Source of the DNA: UBA10210 sp964408425
GTDB taxonomy: Archaea; Micrarchaeota; Micrarchaeia; Norongarragalinales; Norongarragalinaceae
Reading direction: 5' to 3'
DNA length: 47,327 bases
Assembly: GCA_964408425.1 (NCBI GenBank)
Contig: CAYOZI010000004.1
Location: 1 to 47,327 of the forward strand
A program made the position numbers and the translations under genes. The notes beneath the pieces are model-generated. The model was not told the origin of the DNA and did no database searches. It saw only the letters and a list, made by a program, of their open reading frames with translations. Within the stretch, counting starts at the first letter, position 1. Each line of letters starts with the position of its first letter. Positions 32,800-40,162 of this stretch are shown here, piece by piece.

Positions 32800-33624
32800 A
32801 TGTTTTTGAAGCTCGTCAAGACGCTGGGCGTGGCGGAGTTCGAGTTCGATGCTCCTACGATGAAAAAACTGGGGAAAAACCTGATTCAATCCAGGCTGCC
32901 GTTTTCCCCAAAGCAATACGCAGGTTTTGCGGTGATATTGTCGGCAATGGTTTTCCTCTTCGCTTTGGTCGTCTCGTTCTTTTTCACCGGAGTGTTTTAC
33001 GCGATCGCATTTTCCATGTTTTGCTTTGCGCTAGCCCTGGTTTTTTCGTTGAATTACCTGGGCTTTTTGAAAAAACGCAGGGCGGAATCGGTGGAACGGG
33101 ACATGCCGTTGGCGTTGAGGGCGGCTGCGGTGGATTTGCAGTTCAACACGCCATTCGAAAAAGTGCTTGATTACCTTTCCCAGGGATACGGCGAGGCGAG
33201 CGTGGAATTCAAGAAAATTTCGAACGACATTCGAGTGGGATCTTCGGTCCAGGAAGCGCTTAGGGGAATGGCGGAAAGGGTGGATTCGCTTGCAGTAAAA
33301 AGAGCTGCAATGCAACTGTCGTTTTCCTACGAGCACGGGTTGAATGCGGAGGGGTTGCGAAAACTGGCTGACGAGTTGATAGAACTGCAAAAGCTCAAGA
33401 GCAAGGAATACGCGGCGAAACAATCGTTCTTCGGATTGCTGTTCGTAAGCGTGAGCACGATAATTCCCGCGTTGTTTTCCGCCTACGTGATCGTCGGTTC
33501 GGTATTCCTCTCCCTTTCGTTTACTCCCACGGACCTGTATTTGGCTTTCATAATCGTTTTTCCCCTGGCGGATTTCTCCGTGTTGTATTACTTGACCATC
33601 GTAAAACCCAAGGTGCTGCAATAA
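32800..33624 (+). CDS. Type IV pilus platform protein, TadC/T2SSF-like (first)
   Basis: A 274-residue membrane protein. Helices lie at about 45-90 (FAVILSAMVFLFALVVSFFF, FCFALALVFSLNYLGF) and 215-270. The cytoplasmic helical domain between them holds PLALRAAAVDLQFNTPFEKVLDYLSQGYGEASVEF and IRVGSSVQEALRGMAERV, the T2SSF pattern. It forms the inner-membrane base that the ATPase rotates or pushes. The ATG at 32800 lies nine bases after the ATPase stop. It abuts the second copy, as often seen in archaeal pilus operons where two such proteins pair. Confidence 0.9.
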   Translation: MFLKLVKTLGVAEFEFDAPTMKKLGKNLIQSRLPFSPKQYAGFAVILSAMVFLFALVVSFFFTGVFYAIAFSMFCFALALVFSLNYLGFLKKRRAESVERDMPLALRAAAVDLQFNTPFEKVLDYLSQGYGEASVEFKKISNDIRVGSSVQEALRGMAERVDSLAVKRAAMQLSFSYEHGLNAEGLRKLADELIELQKLKSKEYAAKQSFFGLLFVSVSTIIPALFSAYVIVGSVFLSLSFTPTDLYLAFIIVFPLADFSVLYYLTIVKPKVLQ

Positions 33625-34461
33625 ATGGCTTCGCTGTTGAAAGACAAGGTATTCCTGTACACCGCCGCTTTTTCCTTTCTCCTGGCGGTTTCCGAATTGT
33701 TTTTCGTGAAAACCCAGCTGGTTTACCTGACGCTCTTGTTCTTTGTTACACTGACGTTGCCCTCCTTGCTCCTGTTTTTCTATCGTGAGTACGAGATAGA
33801 AAAACGCCAGGGGGAGATTGACGCCTCGCTTCCGGCGGCGTTGTTCCAAATCGCCTCGTTCCCCCGCAAAACCCCTGTTGAAAAAATCTTCGAGTCGATC
33901 GCGAAAAGCGATTTCGGGCCGTTGAGCGTGGAGTTCGCCAAAGCGCTGAAGCAAATCCAAGCCGGCTATTCCGTCAAGGACGCGTTGGAAGCTATGCAAA
34001 AGCGCAATTCCTCGGCATTGCTCAACCGCACTTGCTCCATGCTATCGAAATTCTACCGTTCCGGAGCGGATTCAAGCGTGGCTTTCAAGGAAACGGCGGA
34101 AGACGTTTACTCGCTTCAAGAGATAGTTAGGGAAACTTCAGCTTCCTTTTCGCTTCAGAAATACACCCTGCTGATAGGCGGGGCGGTTCTCGTGCCGGTA
34201 ATCCTCGCTTTGCTTTACTCCGCTTCCGCTTCTTTGCAGCAGAGTTTTGCGGAAGACGTTCTCGAAATGCATTCCGACCCGGCGCTGCAACAAGCCGTAT
34301 TGTTCGGAAACCAGGCGTACCTCGCCATCTTCGCCCTCGTGGCGAGCGTTTTCATAGCGCGTTCGGAGGAAAAGCCGAGGAAAGCGGTGCTGTATTTCGC
34401 CGTAATGCTTCCCTTATCCCTCTTGCTGTTCAACCTCGTGCGGGGGGCAATAATAATATAA
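33625..34461 (+). CDS. Type IV pilus platform protein, TadC/T2SSF-like (second)
   Basis: A 278-residue protein of the same layout as the preceding gene: two N-terminal helices (LYTAAFSFLLAVSELFF, YLTLLFFVTLTLPSLLLFFY), then a cytoplasmic domain with ASLPAALFQIASFPRKTPVEKIFESIAKSDFGPLSVEF and IQAGYSVKDALEAM. C-terminal helices follow (TLLIGGAVLVPVILALLY; AVLYFAVMLPLSLLLFNLV). Its ATG follows the previous stop with no gap, so it depends on coupled translation. Probably forms a hetero-oligomeric platform with its neighbour. Confidence 0.9.
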   Translation: MASLLKDKVFLYTAAFSFLLAVSELFFVKTQLVYLTLLFFVTLTLPSLLLFFYREYEIEKRQGEIDASLPAALFQIASFPRKTPVEKIFESIAKSDFGPLSVEFAKALKQIQAGYSVKDALEAMQKRNSSALLNRTCSMLSKFYRSGADSSVAFKETAEDVYSLQEIVRETSASFSLQKYTLLIGGAVLVPVILALLYSASASLQQSFAEDVLEMHSDPALQQAVLFGNQAYLAIFALVASVFIARSEEKPRKAVLYFAVMLPLSLLLFNLVRGAIII

Positions 34462-34514
34462 TTCTCCCCCTAATGCAAAACGGTTCGTTTTTGCTTTAAC
34501 GCGGTGATGGGAAA

Positions 34515-35240
34515 ATGATGGTTGAGATCAAGGAAATAGAAAAAGTGAATTTGAAAAACCCGATTGTGATAGAAGGGTTTCCGGGCATAGGGATGGTCGG
34601 ACCAATTGCAGCTTCGTTCCTCGCAGGAAGGCCGTGCATGAAGCTCGTCGGTTATATTTCGTCAACCCACTTTCCGCCGATTGCAGCAATCCACGATTAC
34701 AAGCCCGTTTCGCCCGCCCGGGTTTACGCTTGCGAAGACCACAACATGATCGTATTGTTTTCCGAATTCGTCATTCCATCGGAAATCGTCCTTCCCCTGG
34801 CGCGGGAGCTGATTGAATACGCGAGGAAGAAAAAGGCCAAGGCGATCTACAGCCTGGCCGGAATAGCATCTGAACTGCCCCAGGACACGATTCACGGCAT
34901 CGCTTCAACCCCAGCCGTTTTCTCGAAATTAAAGTCGGGCGGGGTGGAATTGATCAAGGAAGGCGCTACTCAGGGGGTTTCCGGAGTGTTGATAGCCGAA
35001 TGCGCGGCCCAGAAGTTTCCGGCGGCGAACTTGATGATAGAAACTAACAAGCCATTGGACCCTTCAGGTTGCGCCAGGCTGTTGGATTTTCTGGGGAAAA
35101 TGGCCGGATTCAAAATCGACACGAAGCCCCTGAACAAGGAAGGAGAACAAGTGGAACAAAAGATGAAGGATGCGATAGAAAAAATGCAATCCCTGCACAA
35201 GGATTACAAGCAGATGGAAGAAAACCCGATGTACGGGTAG
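34515..35240 (+). CDS. PAC2-family protein (proteasome assembly chaperone-like)
   Basis: A 241-residue protein with NPIVIEGFPGIGMVGPIAASFLA at the N terminus, TFPPIAAIHDYKPVSPARVYACED-like strands and IYSLAGIASELPQ, all typical of archaeal PAC2 proteins. These resemble eukaryotic proteasome assembly chaperone 2, though archaeal roles are largely untested. The C-terminal 35 residues are a charged helix (EGEQVEQKMKDAIEKMQSLHKDY). ATG 34515 follows GGTGATGGG; a second ATG follows immediately. A GNAT gene begins six bases later. Confidence 0.92.
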   Translation: MMVEIKEIEKVNLKNPIVIEGFPGIGMVGPIAASFLAGRPCMKLVGYISSTHFPPIAAIHDYKPVSPARVYACEDHNMIVLFSEFVIPSEIVLPLARELIEYARKKKAKAIYSLAGIASELPQDTIHGIASTPAVFSKLKSGGVELIKEGATQGVSGVLIAECAAQKFPAANLMIETNKPLDPSGCARLLDFLGKMAGFKIDTKPLNKEGEQVEQKMKDAIEKMQSLHKDYKQMEENPMYG

Positions 35241-35245
35241 TAGAA

Positions 35246-35707
35246 ATGAAGATAACTATTGCTTCGGTCAAGGACGCGCCGGCGTTGGCGAGGCTGGGGC
35301 TGCAGCTTTCAAAATCCACTTCCTCGATTGCAAAATTCAAGCTGAAGAAAAACGCCCTTTCCAAAATCCGCGGTTTCCTGAAACGGCGAATGAAAAAAAG
35401 AAAGGACGTTTTGTTCAAAGCCGAGGATGGGGGGAACATCGTCGGTTACGTGCGTTTGACGGTAAAGAAGGAAAACCCGATTTACGACGACGCTTTTCTA
35501 ACCGTTTGCGATTTGATTGTGGATGAGGGGCATAGGGGAAAAGGCGTTGGAAGCGCTTTGCTGGAAAAATGCTTTTCTTACGCAAAAAGAAAAGGGAAAA
35601 CGATAATCCGGATTTCGGCTTACGTCAAGAACGCGGGGGCTTTGGGCTTGTACAAGAACAAGGGCTTTAGAGATTTCCACGTTACCCTGCAAAAGCCAAT
35701 TAAATGA
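35246..35707 (+). CDS. GNAT-family N-acetyltransferase
   Basis: A 153-residue acetyltransferase. The acetyl-CoA motif is CDLIVDEGHRGKGVGSALLEK (R/Q-x-x-G-x-G/A), preceded by NIVGYVRLTVKKEN and followed by IRISAYVKNAGALGLYKNKGF. The very basic N-terminal region (KLKKNALSKIRGFLKRRMKKRKD) could bind nucleic acid or ribosomal targets. The start ATG 35246 is five bases after the PAC2 stop. It ends 24 bases before tRNA-Leu. The substrate is unknown. Confidence 0.9.
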   Translation: MKITIASVKDAPALARLGLQLSKSTSSIAKFKLKKNALSKIRGFLKRRMKKRKDVLFKAEDGGNIVGYVRLTVKKENPIYDDAFLTVCDLIVDEGHRGKGVGSALLEKCFSYAKRKGKTIIRISAYVKNAGALGLYKNKGFRDFHVTLQKPIK

Positions 35708-35731
35708 CGCCAAGCACGATTTTTGTTGGAC

Positions 35732-35846
35732 GCAGGGGTAGCAAAGCCTGGTCAAATGCGATGGGTTTAGGCGGGTTTCAAGAAATTGAAATTCCTAGAA
35801 AACCCATTCCCCTAGGGGTTCGTGGGTTCAAATCCCTCCCCCTGCA
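35732..35846 (+). tRNA. tRNA-Leu (TAG) with a 30-nt intron
   Basis: The acceptor stem is GCAGGGG with CCCCTGC and discriminator A35846. The anticodon stem is ATGGG (35761-35765) with CCCAT (35803-35807), the anticodon TAG (35768-35770), and the long variable arm TCCCCTAGGGGTTC marks class II Leu. The intron 35772-35801 has a BHB: central helix TTTA with TAGA, bulges GGC and AAA, and an inner stem GGGTTTCAA/TTGAAATTCC with one bulged T around GAAA. The T stem has one T-T mismatch (35823/35837). The 3' end is an integration target; see the repeats. Confidence 0.93.
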
Positions 35847-35848
35847 CT
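35828..35848 (+). repeat. Left 21-bp direct repeat (tRNA-Leu 3' end), att-like
   Basis: These 21 bases, from the T loop of tRNA-Leu through two bases past its end, recur exactly at 36325-36345. Duplication of a tRNA 3' end is the usual trace of tyrosine-recombinase integration. Confidence 0.75.
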
Positions 35849-35883
35849 ACTTAAACAGGTCGATAAAACAAAGGTGTTGTAAA

Positions 35884-36276
35884 ATGGGAATAACTAATGA
35901 GAATTTGATTGAAAAGGCAAAAAAAGTGGCCAAATTACATAAAGCATCGAAAGAGGTTAGAATTGGAGATGTCGGCTGCGCATTAATCACCGATAAAAAT
36001 AACGTCTATGTCGGTGCGAGCATTCACGCCTGTTGTGGCGTGGGATTTTGTGCAGAACACAGCGCTATTGCAGGCATGGTAACTAACCGCGAATATAGAC
36101 TTAAAAAAATCGTAGCCGTTTCGGATGACGGGACTGTATTGCCTCCTTGTGGGAGATGCAGAGAATTAATGTATCAAATCAACGAGAGTAATTGGAATAC
36201 AGAGATAATTCTTGGAAAAAACAATGTGGTCAGGCTTAAAGATTTACTTCCAAATCCTTGGCAGAAAAGGTTGTAG
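35884..36276 (+). CDS. Cytidine deaminase-like zinc enzyme
   Basis: A 130-residue protein with the deaminase zinc motifs G-F-C-A-E-H-S-A (Cys ligand and Glu proton shuttle) and PPCGRCRELM (P-C-x-x-C). Cytidine deaminase and blasticidin-S deaminase share this short form; in the first motif Cys replaces His, as in both. The ATG at 35884 follows AAAGGTG, and ACTTAAAC upstream may be a TATA element. Codon use is A+T-rich compared with most of the window. It is the only gene between the tRNA-Leu repeats, so it was probably acquired. Role may be nucleoside salvage or detoxification. Confidence 0.85.
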   Translation: MGITNENLIEKAKKVAKLHKASKEVRIGDVGCALITDKNNVYVGASIHACCGVGFCAEHSAIAGMVTNREYRLKKIVAVSDDGTVLPPCGRCRELMYQINESNWNTEIILGKNNVVRLKDLLPNPWQKRL

Positions 36277-36324
36277 CGCAAAATGAATGTTTTGCCGCCA
36301 AGGTAGTTACCCAACTACAGACGC

Positions 36325-36345
36325 TCAAATCCCTCCCCCTGCACT
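36325..36345 (+). repeat. Right 21-bp direct repeat, att-like
   Basis: Exact copy of 35828-35848, without the rest of the tRNA. Its last base is the final base of the TrmB-like stop codon on the opposite strand. An inverted repeat GTAGTT/AACTAC lies just upstream (about 36304-36319). Confidence 0.75.
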
Positions 36346-37067
36346 TACTCTTTGCCTATTTCATTCCAAATTCCGTAGAAAAATGCGCGCATGTCGTCAG
36401 ACAACTGCTTTGACTTTATGAGAAATCCAAAAGGCTTATCGGCCCATTCTAAAAAAGCTATCTTGTCCTCACAAATACTAATGCTTTTAGGGATTGGACG
36501 GTTTGTAAACCGCATCTTTATGCCCCTACCTTTAAACAACGATGCAAGTTTTTTCGGTGCGATGCCTTTTACTTCGAGTTTCCTTCCACGTCGTTTGAGG
36601 TCGTATTTCCTGAAGTAATTCTGCATTTCCTCATTGTGACCTTCTTTGTTAGCCGTGAAGAACAAATATTCGCTATATGGAGAAACGTTTCCAATTAATT
36701 CGTCAAACATTACATTTCTGCCTTTTATTCCCTCAAAAACTTCGACCCATCGGTCTTCAACCGCACCCTCATGGCGTCTAAGCAGTTCTGGCAGGGCTGC
36801 CTCTAAGTCGCCCTTTTGTTCGTCAATCATTCTTATTATGTTTTTTGGAGATTTTGCCGTGTAAGTTCTGATCCCACCACTAACGACGTAACTAACCAGT
36901 CCCTTGGTTATCAACTTTCTAAGGCAAAAGTGGACTACTGAATTCTGTAAACCACTTTTTTCTATTATTTTTCCGGCCCGTGCGCTTCCAAGTTCTAGCA
37001 ATGCGAGGTAAATTTCAGCCTCGCTGGGCGTGAAACCCACTTTTTCGAGTACTGCCTTAACTTCCAT
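36345..37067 (-). CDS. TrmB-family transcriptional regulator
   Basis: A 240-residue regulator: MEVKAVLEKVGFTPSEAEIYLALLELGSARAGKIIEKSGLQNSVVHFCLRKLITKGLV is the TrmB winged helix. The C-terminal part (about 95-240, RWVEVFEGIKGRNVMFDELI onward) matches the short-type ligand or oligomer domain. It is divergent from the SBP gene of a ThiXYZ-like transporter, with a perfect palindrome between them, so it probably controls that transporter. Its stop codon lies at the right copy of the tRNA-Leu repeat. Codon use resembles the transporter genes, not the main chromosome. Confidence 0.9.
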   Translation of the reverse strand: MEVKAVLEKVGFTPSEAEIYLALLELGSARAGKIIEKSGLQNSVVHFCLRKLITKGLVSYVVSGGIRTYTAKSPKNIIRMIDEQKGDLEAALPELLRRHEGAVEDRWVEVFEGIKGRNVMFDELIGNVSPYSEYLFFTANKEGHNEEMQNYFRKYDLKRRGRKLEVKGIAPKKLASLFKGRGIKMRFTNRPIPKSISICEDKIAFLEWADKPFGFLIKSKQLSDDMRAFFYGIWNEIGKE

Positions 37068-37099
37068 ACGCTATCCTTGTTTTTTCGATTTTTAAAGTT

Positions 37100-37119
37100 A
37101 TCCTCCAATTTTGGAGGAT
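37100..37119. promoter_or_regulatory. Palindromic operator ATCCTCCAA-TT-TTGGAGGAT
   Basis: A perfect inverted repeat with 9-base arms and 2-base spacer lies in the divergent region between the TrmB-like gene and the transporter. TTTAAAG (37091-37097) beside it can serve as a TATA element. The site would let one factor control both directions. Confidence 0.65.
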
Positions 37120-37161
37120 TAATGGTTATCTGTTTGGCCGAGCGGATAGAATAGGTGAAAA

Positions 37162-38151
37162 ATGGTGGCGTCAAAACTAGTGGTGTTGGCATTGTTGCTT
37201 TTGGCTCTCATAGCTGCCGGTTTTTTCATTCTCAACCCGGAGCCTACGTCTGAAGCAAATGGCTTTGACCGCGTGTCGGTTAGACTGAAATGGCTGCATC
37301 AAGCCCAGTTTGCCGGAGTGTATTATGCCCAAGAAGCTGGTTTCTACAAGAGCGAGGGTCTTGACGTTGAGATCAACGAGGGTGGCGTAGATTATCCGTC
37401 TGTCCAAATGGTTGCATCAGGGTCCGATGATTTTGGAATAACCTCCGCTTCTAGCTTGCTCATGGCGCGTGAAAAGAAAATTCCGGTCGTGGGCATAGCT
37501 GTAATTTATCGTAAGACCCCCTCCGTATTTTTTGCTTTGAATAGTTCAAACATAACGACTCCGAAGGACTTTGAGGGGAAGAGCGTTGGAATCAAATACG
37601 GTTCTGAAGACGAACTGGTCTGGAATCTTCTAGTTCAAAAAACCGGGATAAATATCTCGAGGGTGGACGTCGTGCCAGTAAAGTATTACCTAACGCCGTT
37701 TTTTGCTGGAAGCGTTGACGTGTGGACTGGTTACGCTATCAATGAACTTATTGCCGCGCAAGAAAAAGGTTTCAATGTTACGGTGATAAACCCAAACGAT
37801 TATGGGATCGAGTTGTACGATGACACTATAATCACTTCAGAACGCACGCTACGGGAGCATCCTGATGTAGTAAACAAATTCGTGCGAGCCACCTTGAAGG
37901 GTTGGGAGGAAGCTGCGACTAACTGGGAAACAGCTGTAGAATATACGCTGAAGTACCAGCCTAAAACTACGTCAAGCCACGAGACGAAGATGCTTGTTGC
38001 CAGCATTCCTCTAATCGTTTCAAGCCAGTCCAGCATAGGCTGGATAGATCAACACGTGTTGAATTCAATGCAGGATCTACTCTTAAGCCAAGAGCAAATG
38101 CACTCTAAAATTGACGTTCGCACTGCTTTCACGAACGAATTTGTAGGGTGA
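37162..38151 (+). CDS. NMT1/THI5-like ABC transporter substrate-binding protein
   Basis: A 329-residue protein with an N-terminal membrane helix (VVLALLLLALIAAGFFIL), probably an uncleaved anchor or signal peptide. The mature part opens VRLKWLHQAQFAGVYYAQEAGFY, close to the KWxxQAQFAGxYxAxxxGFY signature of ThiY/NMT1 proteins that bind thiamine-pyrimidine precursors; riboflavin-type relatives also exist. GGVDYPSVQMVASGSDDFGI and FEGKSVGIKYGSEDEL follow in family order. ATG 37162 follows GGTG. ATPase and permease genes follow, giving a complete importer. The exact ligand is uncertain. Confidence 0.9.
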   Translation: MVASKLVVLALLLLALIAAGFFILNPEPTSEANGFDRVSVRLKWLHQAQFAGVYYAQEAGFYKSEGLDVEINEGGVDYPSVQMVASGSDDFGITSASSLLMAREKKIPVVGIAVIYRKTPSVFFALNSSNITTPKDFEGKSVGIKYGSEDELVWNLLVQKTGINISRVDVVPVKYYLTPFFAGSVDVWTGYAINELIAAQEKGFNVTVINPNDYGIELYDDTIITSERTLREHPDVVNKFVRATLKGWEEAATNWETAVEYTLKYQPKTTSSHETKMLVASIPLIVSSQSSIGWIDQHVLNSMQDLLLSQEQMHSKIDVRTAFTNEFVG

Positions 38152-38157
38152 AATCAT

Positions 38158-38922
38158 ATGCCTGCAATAAGTTTTCAGTCCGTTTCAAAAGAGTTTAAGC
38201 ATGGCAGTTCTATCAATAAAGTGCTTAACGGCATTACTTTCAACGCCAACAACCGGGAGTTTGTTTCTATAGTCGGACCTTCGGGATGCGGAAAAACAAC
38301 TATACTGAAACTCATTAGCGGGCTGTCTGAGCCCGATGGCGGGAGAATAACGATTTTTGACAAGCGCCCAGTTGACGCAAGCCGCAACAGGCTCTTCGGA
38401 ATGGTTTTCCAAGATTTGGCGCTCTTCCCTTGGCTTACCGCAGCGGAAAACGTTGCCTTGCCTATAAAAATAAAACGCGATAGTGCATATTCCGACCAGA
38501 GCATTATTCGCGCTCTTAGTGCGGTTGGGCTTGGAGATTTTGCAAAGCATTTTCCAGACCAGCTAAGCGGCGGGATGAAACAAAAGCTCGCACTAGCCCG
38601 ATGTCTGGTGATAAACCCCAAAATAATGCTTTTAGACGAACCGTTCGCAAATCTTGACGAGCTTACGCGCCACAAGCTGGATGTGGACTTGAGTCTGTTG
38701 TTTGAAAACTCAACTAAGCCGTTGAGTTCCATAGTTTTAGTTACCCATTCTATCGACGAGGCGGTTTTCCTTTCGGATAAGGTCATAGTCGTTTCAGGCC
38801 CGCCGTCTAAAGTGATGGAAATAGTTAACATTCCGCTAGAACGACCTCGTAAAAAAGAATTGAGGCACTCGAAAAAGTTTTTTGAGCTTACCGGGAAAAT
38901 ACGCCAATTGTGCGGTGGCTGA
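38158..38922 (+). CDS. ABC transporter ATP-binding protein (ThiZ/SsuB-like)
   Basis: A 254-residue nucleotide-binding subunit with Walker A GPSGCGKTT, Q-loop VFQDLALFPWLT, signature LSGGMKQKLALAR, Walker B IMLLDEPFANLDE and H-loop VTHSIDE. The order and the ALFPWLT segment are typical of the nitrate/taurine/pyrimidine precursor branch. It begins six bases after the substrate-binding protein and ends two bases before the permease start. It powers uptake through the permease. Confidence 0.95.
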   Translation: MPAISFQSVSKEFKHGSSINKVLNGITFNANNREFVSIVGPSGCGKTTILKLISGLSEPDGGRITIFDKRPVDASRNRLFGMVFQDLALFPWLTAAENVALPIKIKRDSAYSDQSIIRALSAVGLGDFAKHFPDQLSGGMKQKLALARCLVINPKIMLLDEPFANLDELTRHKLDVDLSLLFENSTKPLSSIVLVTHSIDEAVFLSDKVIVVSGPPSKVMEIVNIPLERPRKKELRHSKKFFELTGKIRQLCGG

Positions 38923-38924
38923 CA

Positions 38925-39656
38925 ATGCAAAAGCAAATACTGCCACTGGCATTTTTAGTGTCAATAATAATAGTGTGGCAGGCTGGCGCGGTGTTTTTCC
39001 AGATTCCTGGTTATCTGCTGCCCAAACCAACCGAAATTCTATCGGAATTTTATAATACGCCGGGTTTAGTGGGCGATTTTTGGATCACGTTCGTCGAAGC
39101 TTTTTTTGGTTTGCTCTTGGGCAGTTTTGCTGCCATACTGCTTGCAGTTCTGTTCGTTTATTCGACTACCGCCCACGATGCTTTGTTTCCAATCGCCGTG
39201 GCTTTAAAGTCAGTTCCAATAGTCGCGCTAGCCCCCTTGATGCTCTTATGGGTTGGAACGGGTTTGGAATCTAAAATAATCATGTCTGCCTTAATGAGTT
39301 TCTTTCCAGTGCTAGTCAACACCACAATAGGATTGCAGTCTATCGGAAAGTCCCATCTTGAATCCCTGCTTCACTTGGGTGCAAGCGAACTTCAGATTCT
39401 TGCCCACCTGCGTTTTCCAGTGGCCCTGCCGTACTTTTTTTCAGCCTTAAAAATTTCCGCAACTTTGGCTGTAGTTGGTGCAATAGTCGCCGAAATGGTT
39501 GGCGCAAAAAGCGGCTTGGGCTTTTTTCTAATAATCTCTACATATCACTTTGAAACCGCGAAGGTTTTCGCTGCACTGATATTAAGCGCCTTTCTCGGAA
39601 ACCTGTTTGTTTTTGCTGTGTCGGCCATCGAAAGTCTAACTTATCCGCGCAGATAA
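38925..39656 (+). CDS. ABC transporter permease (ThiX/SsuC-like)
   Basis: A 243-residue protein with five or six transmembrane helices. LPKPTEILSEFYNTPGLVGDFWITFVEAFFGLLLGS and the EAA-type loop (LESLLHLGASELQILAHLRFPVALPYFFSALK) are family features. ATG 38925 lies two bases after the ATPase stop. It forms the membrane pore of the importer encoded by the three genes. The acquired-looking segment seems to end shortly after this gene; a T-rich/CCCTCCC sequence at 39661-39673 is only loosely like the tRNA-Leu repeat. Confidence 0.93.
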   Translation: MQKQILPLAFLVSIIIVWQAGAVFFQIPGYLLPKPTEILSEFYNTPGLVGDFWITFVEAFFGLLLGSFAAILLAVLFVYSTTAHDALFPIAVALKSVPIVALAPLMLLWVGTGLESKIIMSALMSFFPVLVNTTIGLQSIGKSHLESLLHLGASELQILAHLRFPVALPYFFSALKISATLAVVGAIVAEMVGAKSGLGFFLIISTYHFETAKVFAALILSAFLGNLFVFAVSAIESLTYPRR

Positions 39657-39726
39657 CTCATTTGCCCCCTCCCGCATATTTTAATGGTCTTCCTCCGTTA
39701 GGACAATAGCTTTCATTTGGAAGAAC

Positions 39727-40155
39727 GTGGTTTTATTGAAAAAGACTCCTGTGAAATCGGTCGAGAAAAGGAAGCTCATGCGCAAATTCCTGGCTGCGAA
39801 GGTTTCCAGTGTGCGTTTTTCCAAAAACCGGGTTTCCCTAGATTTTTCGGGCTACAGGGTTTCCGACTCCATCGTCGTGAAGAGGGAGAAGTTCGTGGCG
39901 GACTGGAGCAGGCGCAGGAAAGACATTTTCATCGACAGGGAAATACTGGGCAAGGATAGGGAGAAATCGTTCAGGGCTTTGTGCGTCCACGAGGTTGTCG
40001 AAAAGTTCTTGTGTGAAAAATTCAGGCTTAGCCTGGACGACGCGCACAAGGTCGCAACTCGAAAGGAAAAAGAGTATCTCGAGAAGATAGGCGGCAACTG
40101 GCGGAGCCACGAGCTGATCGTATATTGGGACTGGCACTTGCACGGGGAAAAGTGA
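39727..40155 (+). CDS. Unknown archaeal protein with HEVVE motif
   Basis: A 142-residue basic protein. The C-terminal part reads RALCVHEVVEKFLCEKFRLSLDDAHKVATRKEKEYLEK. H-E-x-x-E followed by an A-H-x-x-A-T-x-x-E helix is an arrangement of His and Glu that could bind a metal ion in a small zincin-like or four-helix site, but the classic HExxH is absent. GTG 39727 is the taken start; TTG 39736 is possible. A TATTTTAA element lies at about 39678. It is followed seven bases later by an acetyltransferase-like gene. I cannot name the function. Confidence 0.7.
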   Translation: MVLLKKTPVKSVEKRKLMRKFLAAKVSSVRFSKNRVSLDFSGYRVSDSIVVKREKFVADWSRRRKDIFIDREILGKDREKSFRALCVHEVVEKFLCEKFRLSLDDAHKVATRKEKEYLEKIGGNWRSHELIVYWDWHLHGEK

Positions 40156-40162
40156 TTTTGCG

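Larger units (their letters stand above)
35849..36345 (+). mobile_element. Small integrated cassette at tRNA-Leu carrying a deaminase gene
   Basis: The segment between the two 21-bp repeats is about 0.5 kb, is richer in A+T than the flanking genes and contains one gene. No integrase or other mobility gene is inside. It may be the remnant of a larger element or a cassette moved in trans. The right edge coincides with the stop codon of the TrmB-like gene. Alternatively the repeat arose by a local duplication. Confidence 0.5.

Noticed and set aside
39661..39673. Third copy of the tRNA-Leu 3' repeat ending the transporter island
   Set aside because: Only a loose C-rich similarity; order and length of the match do not exceed chance.
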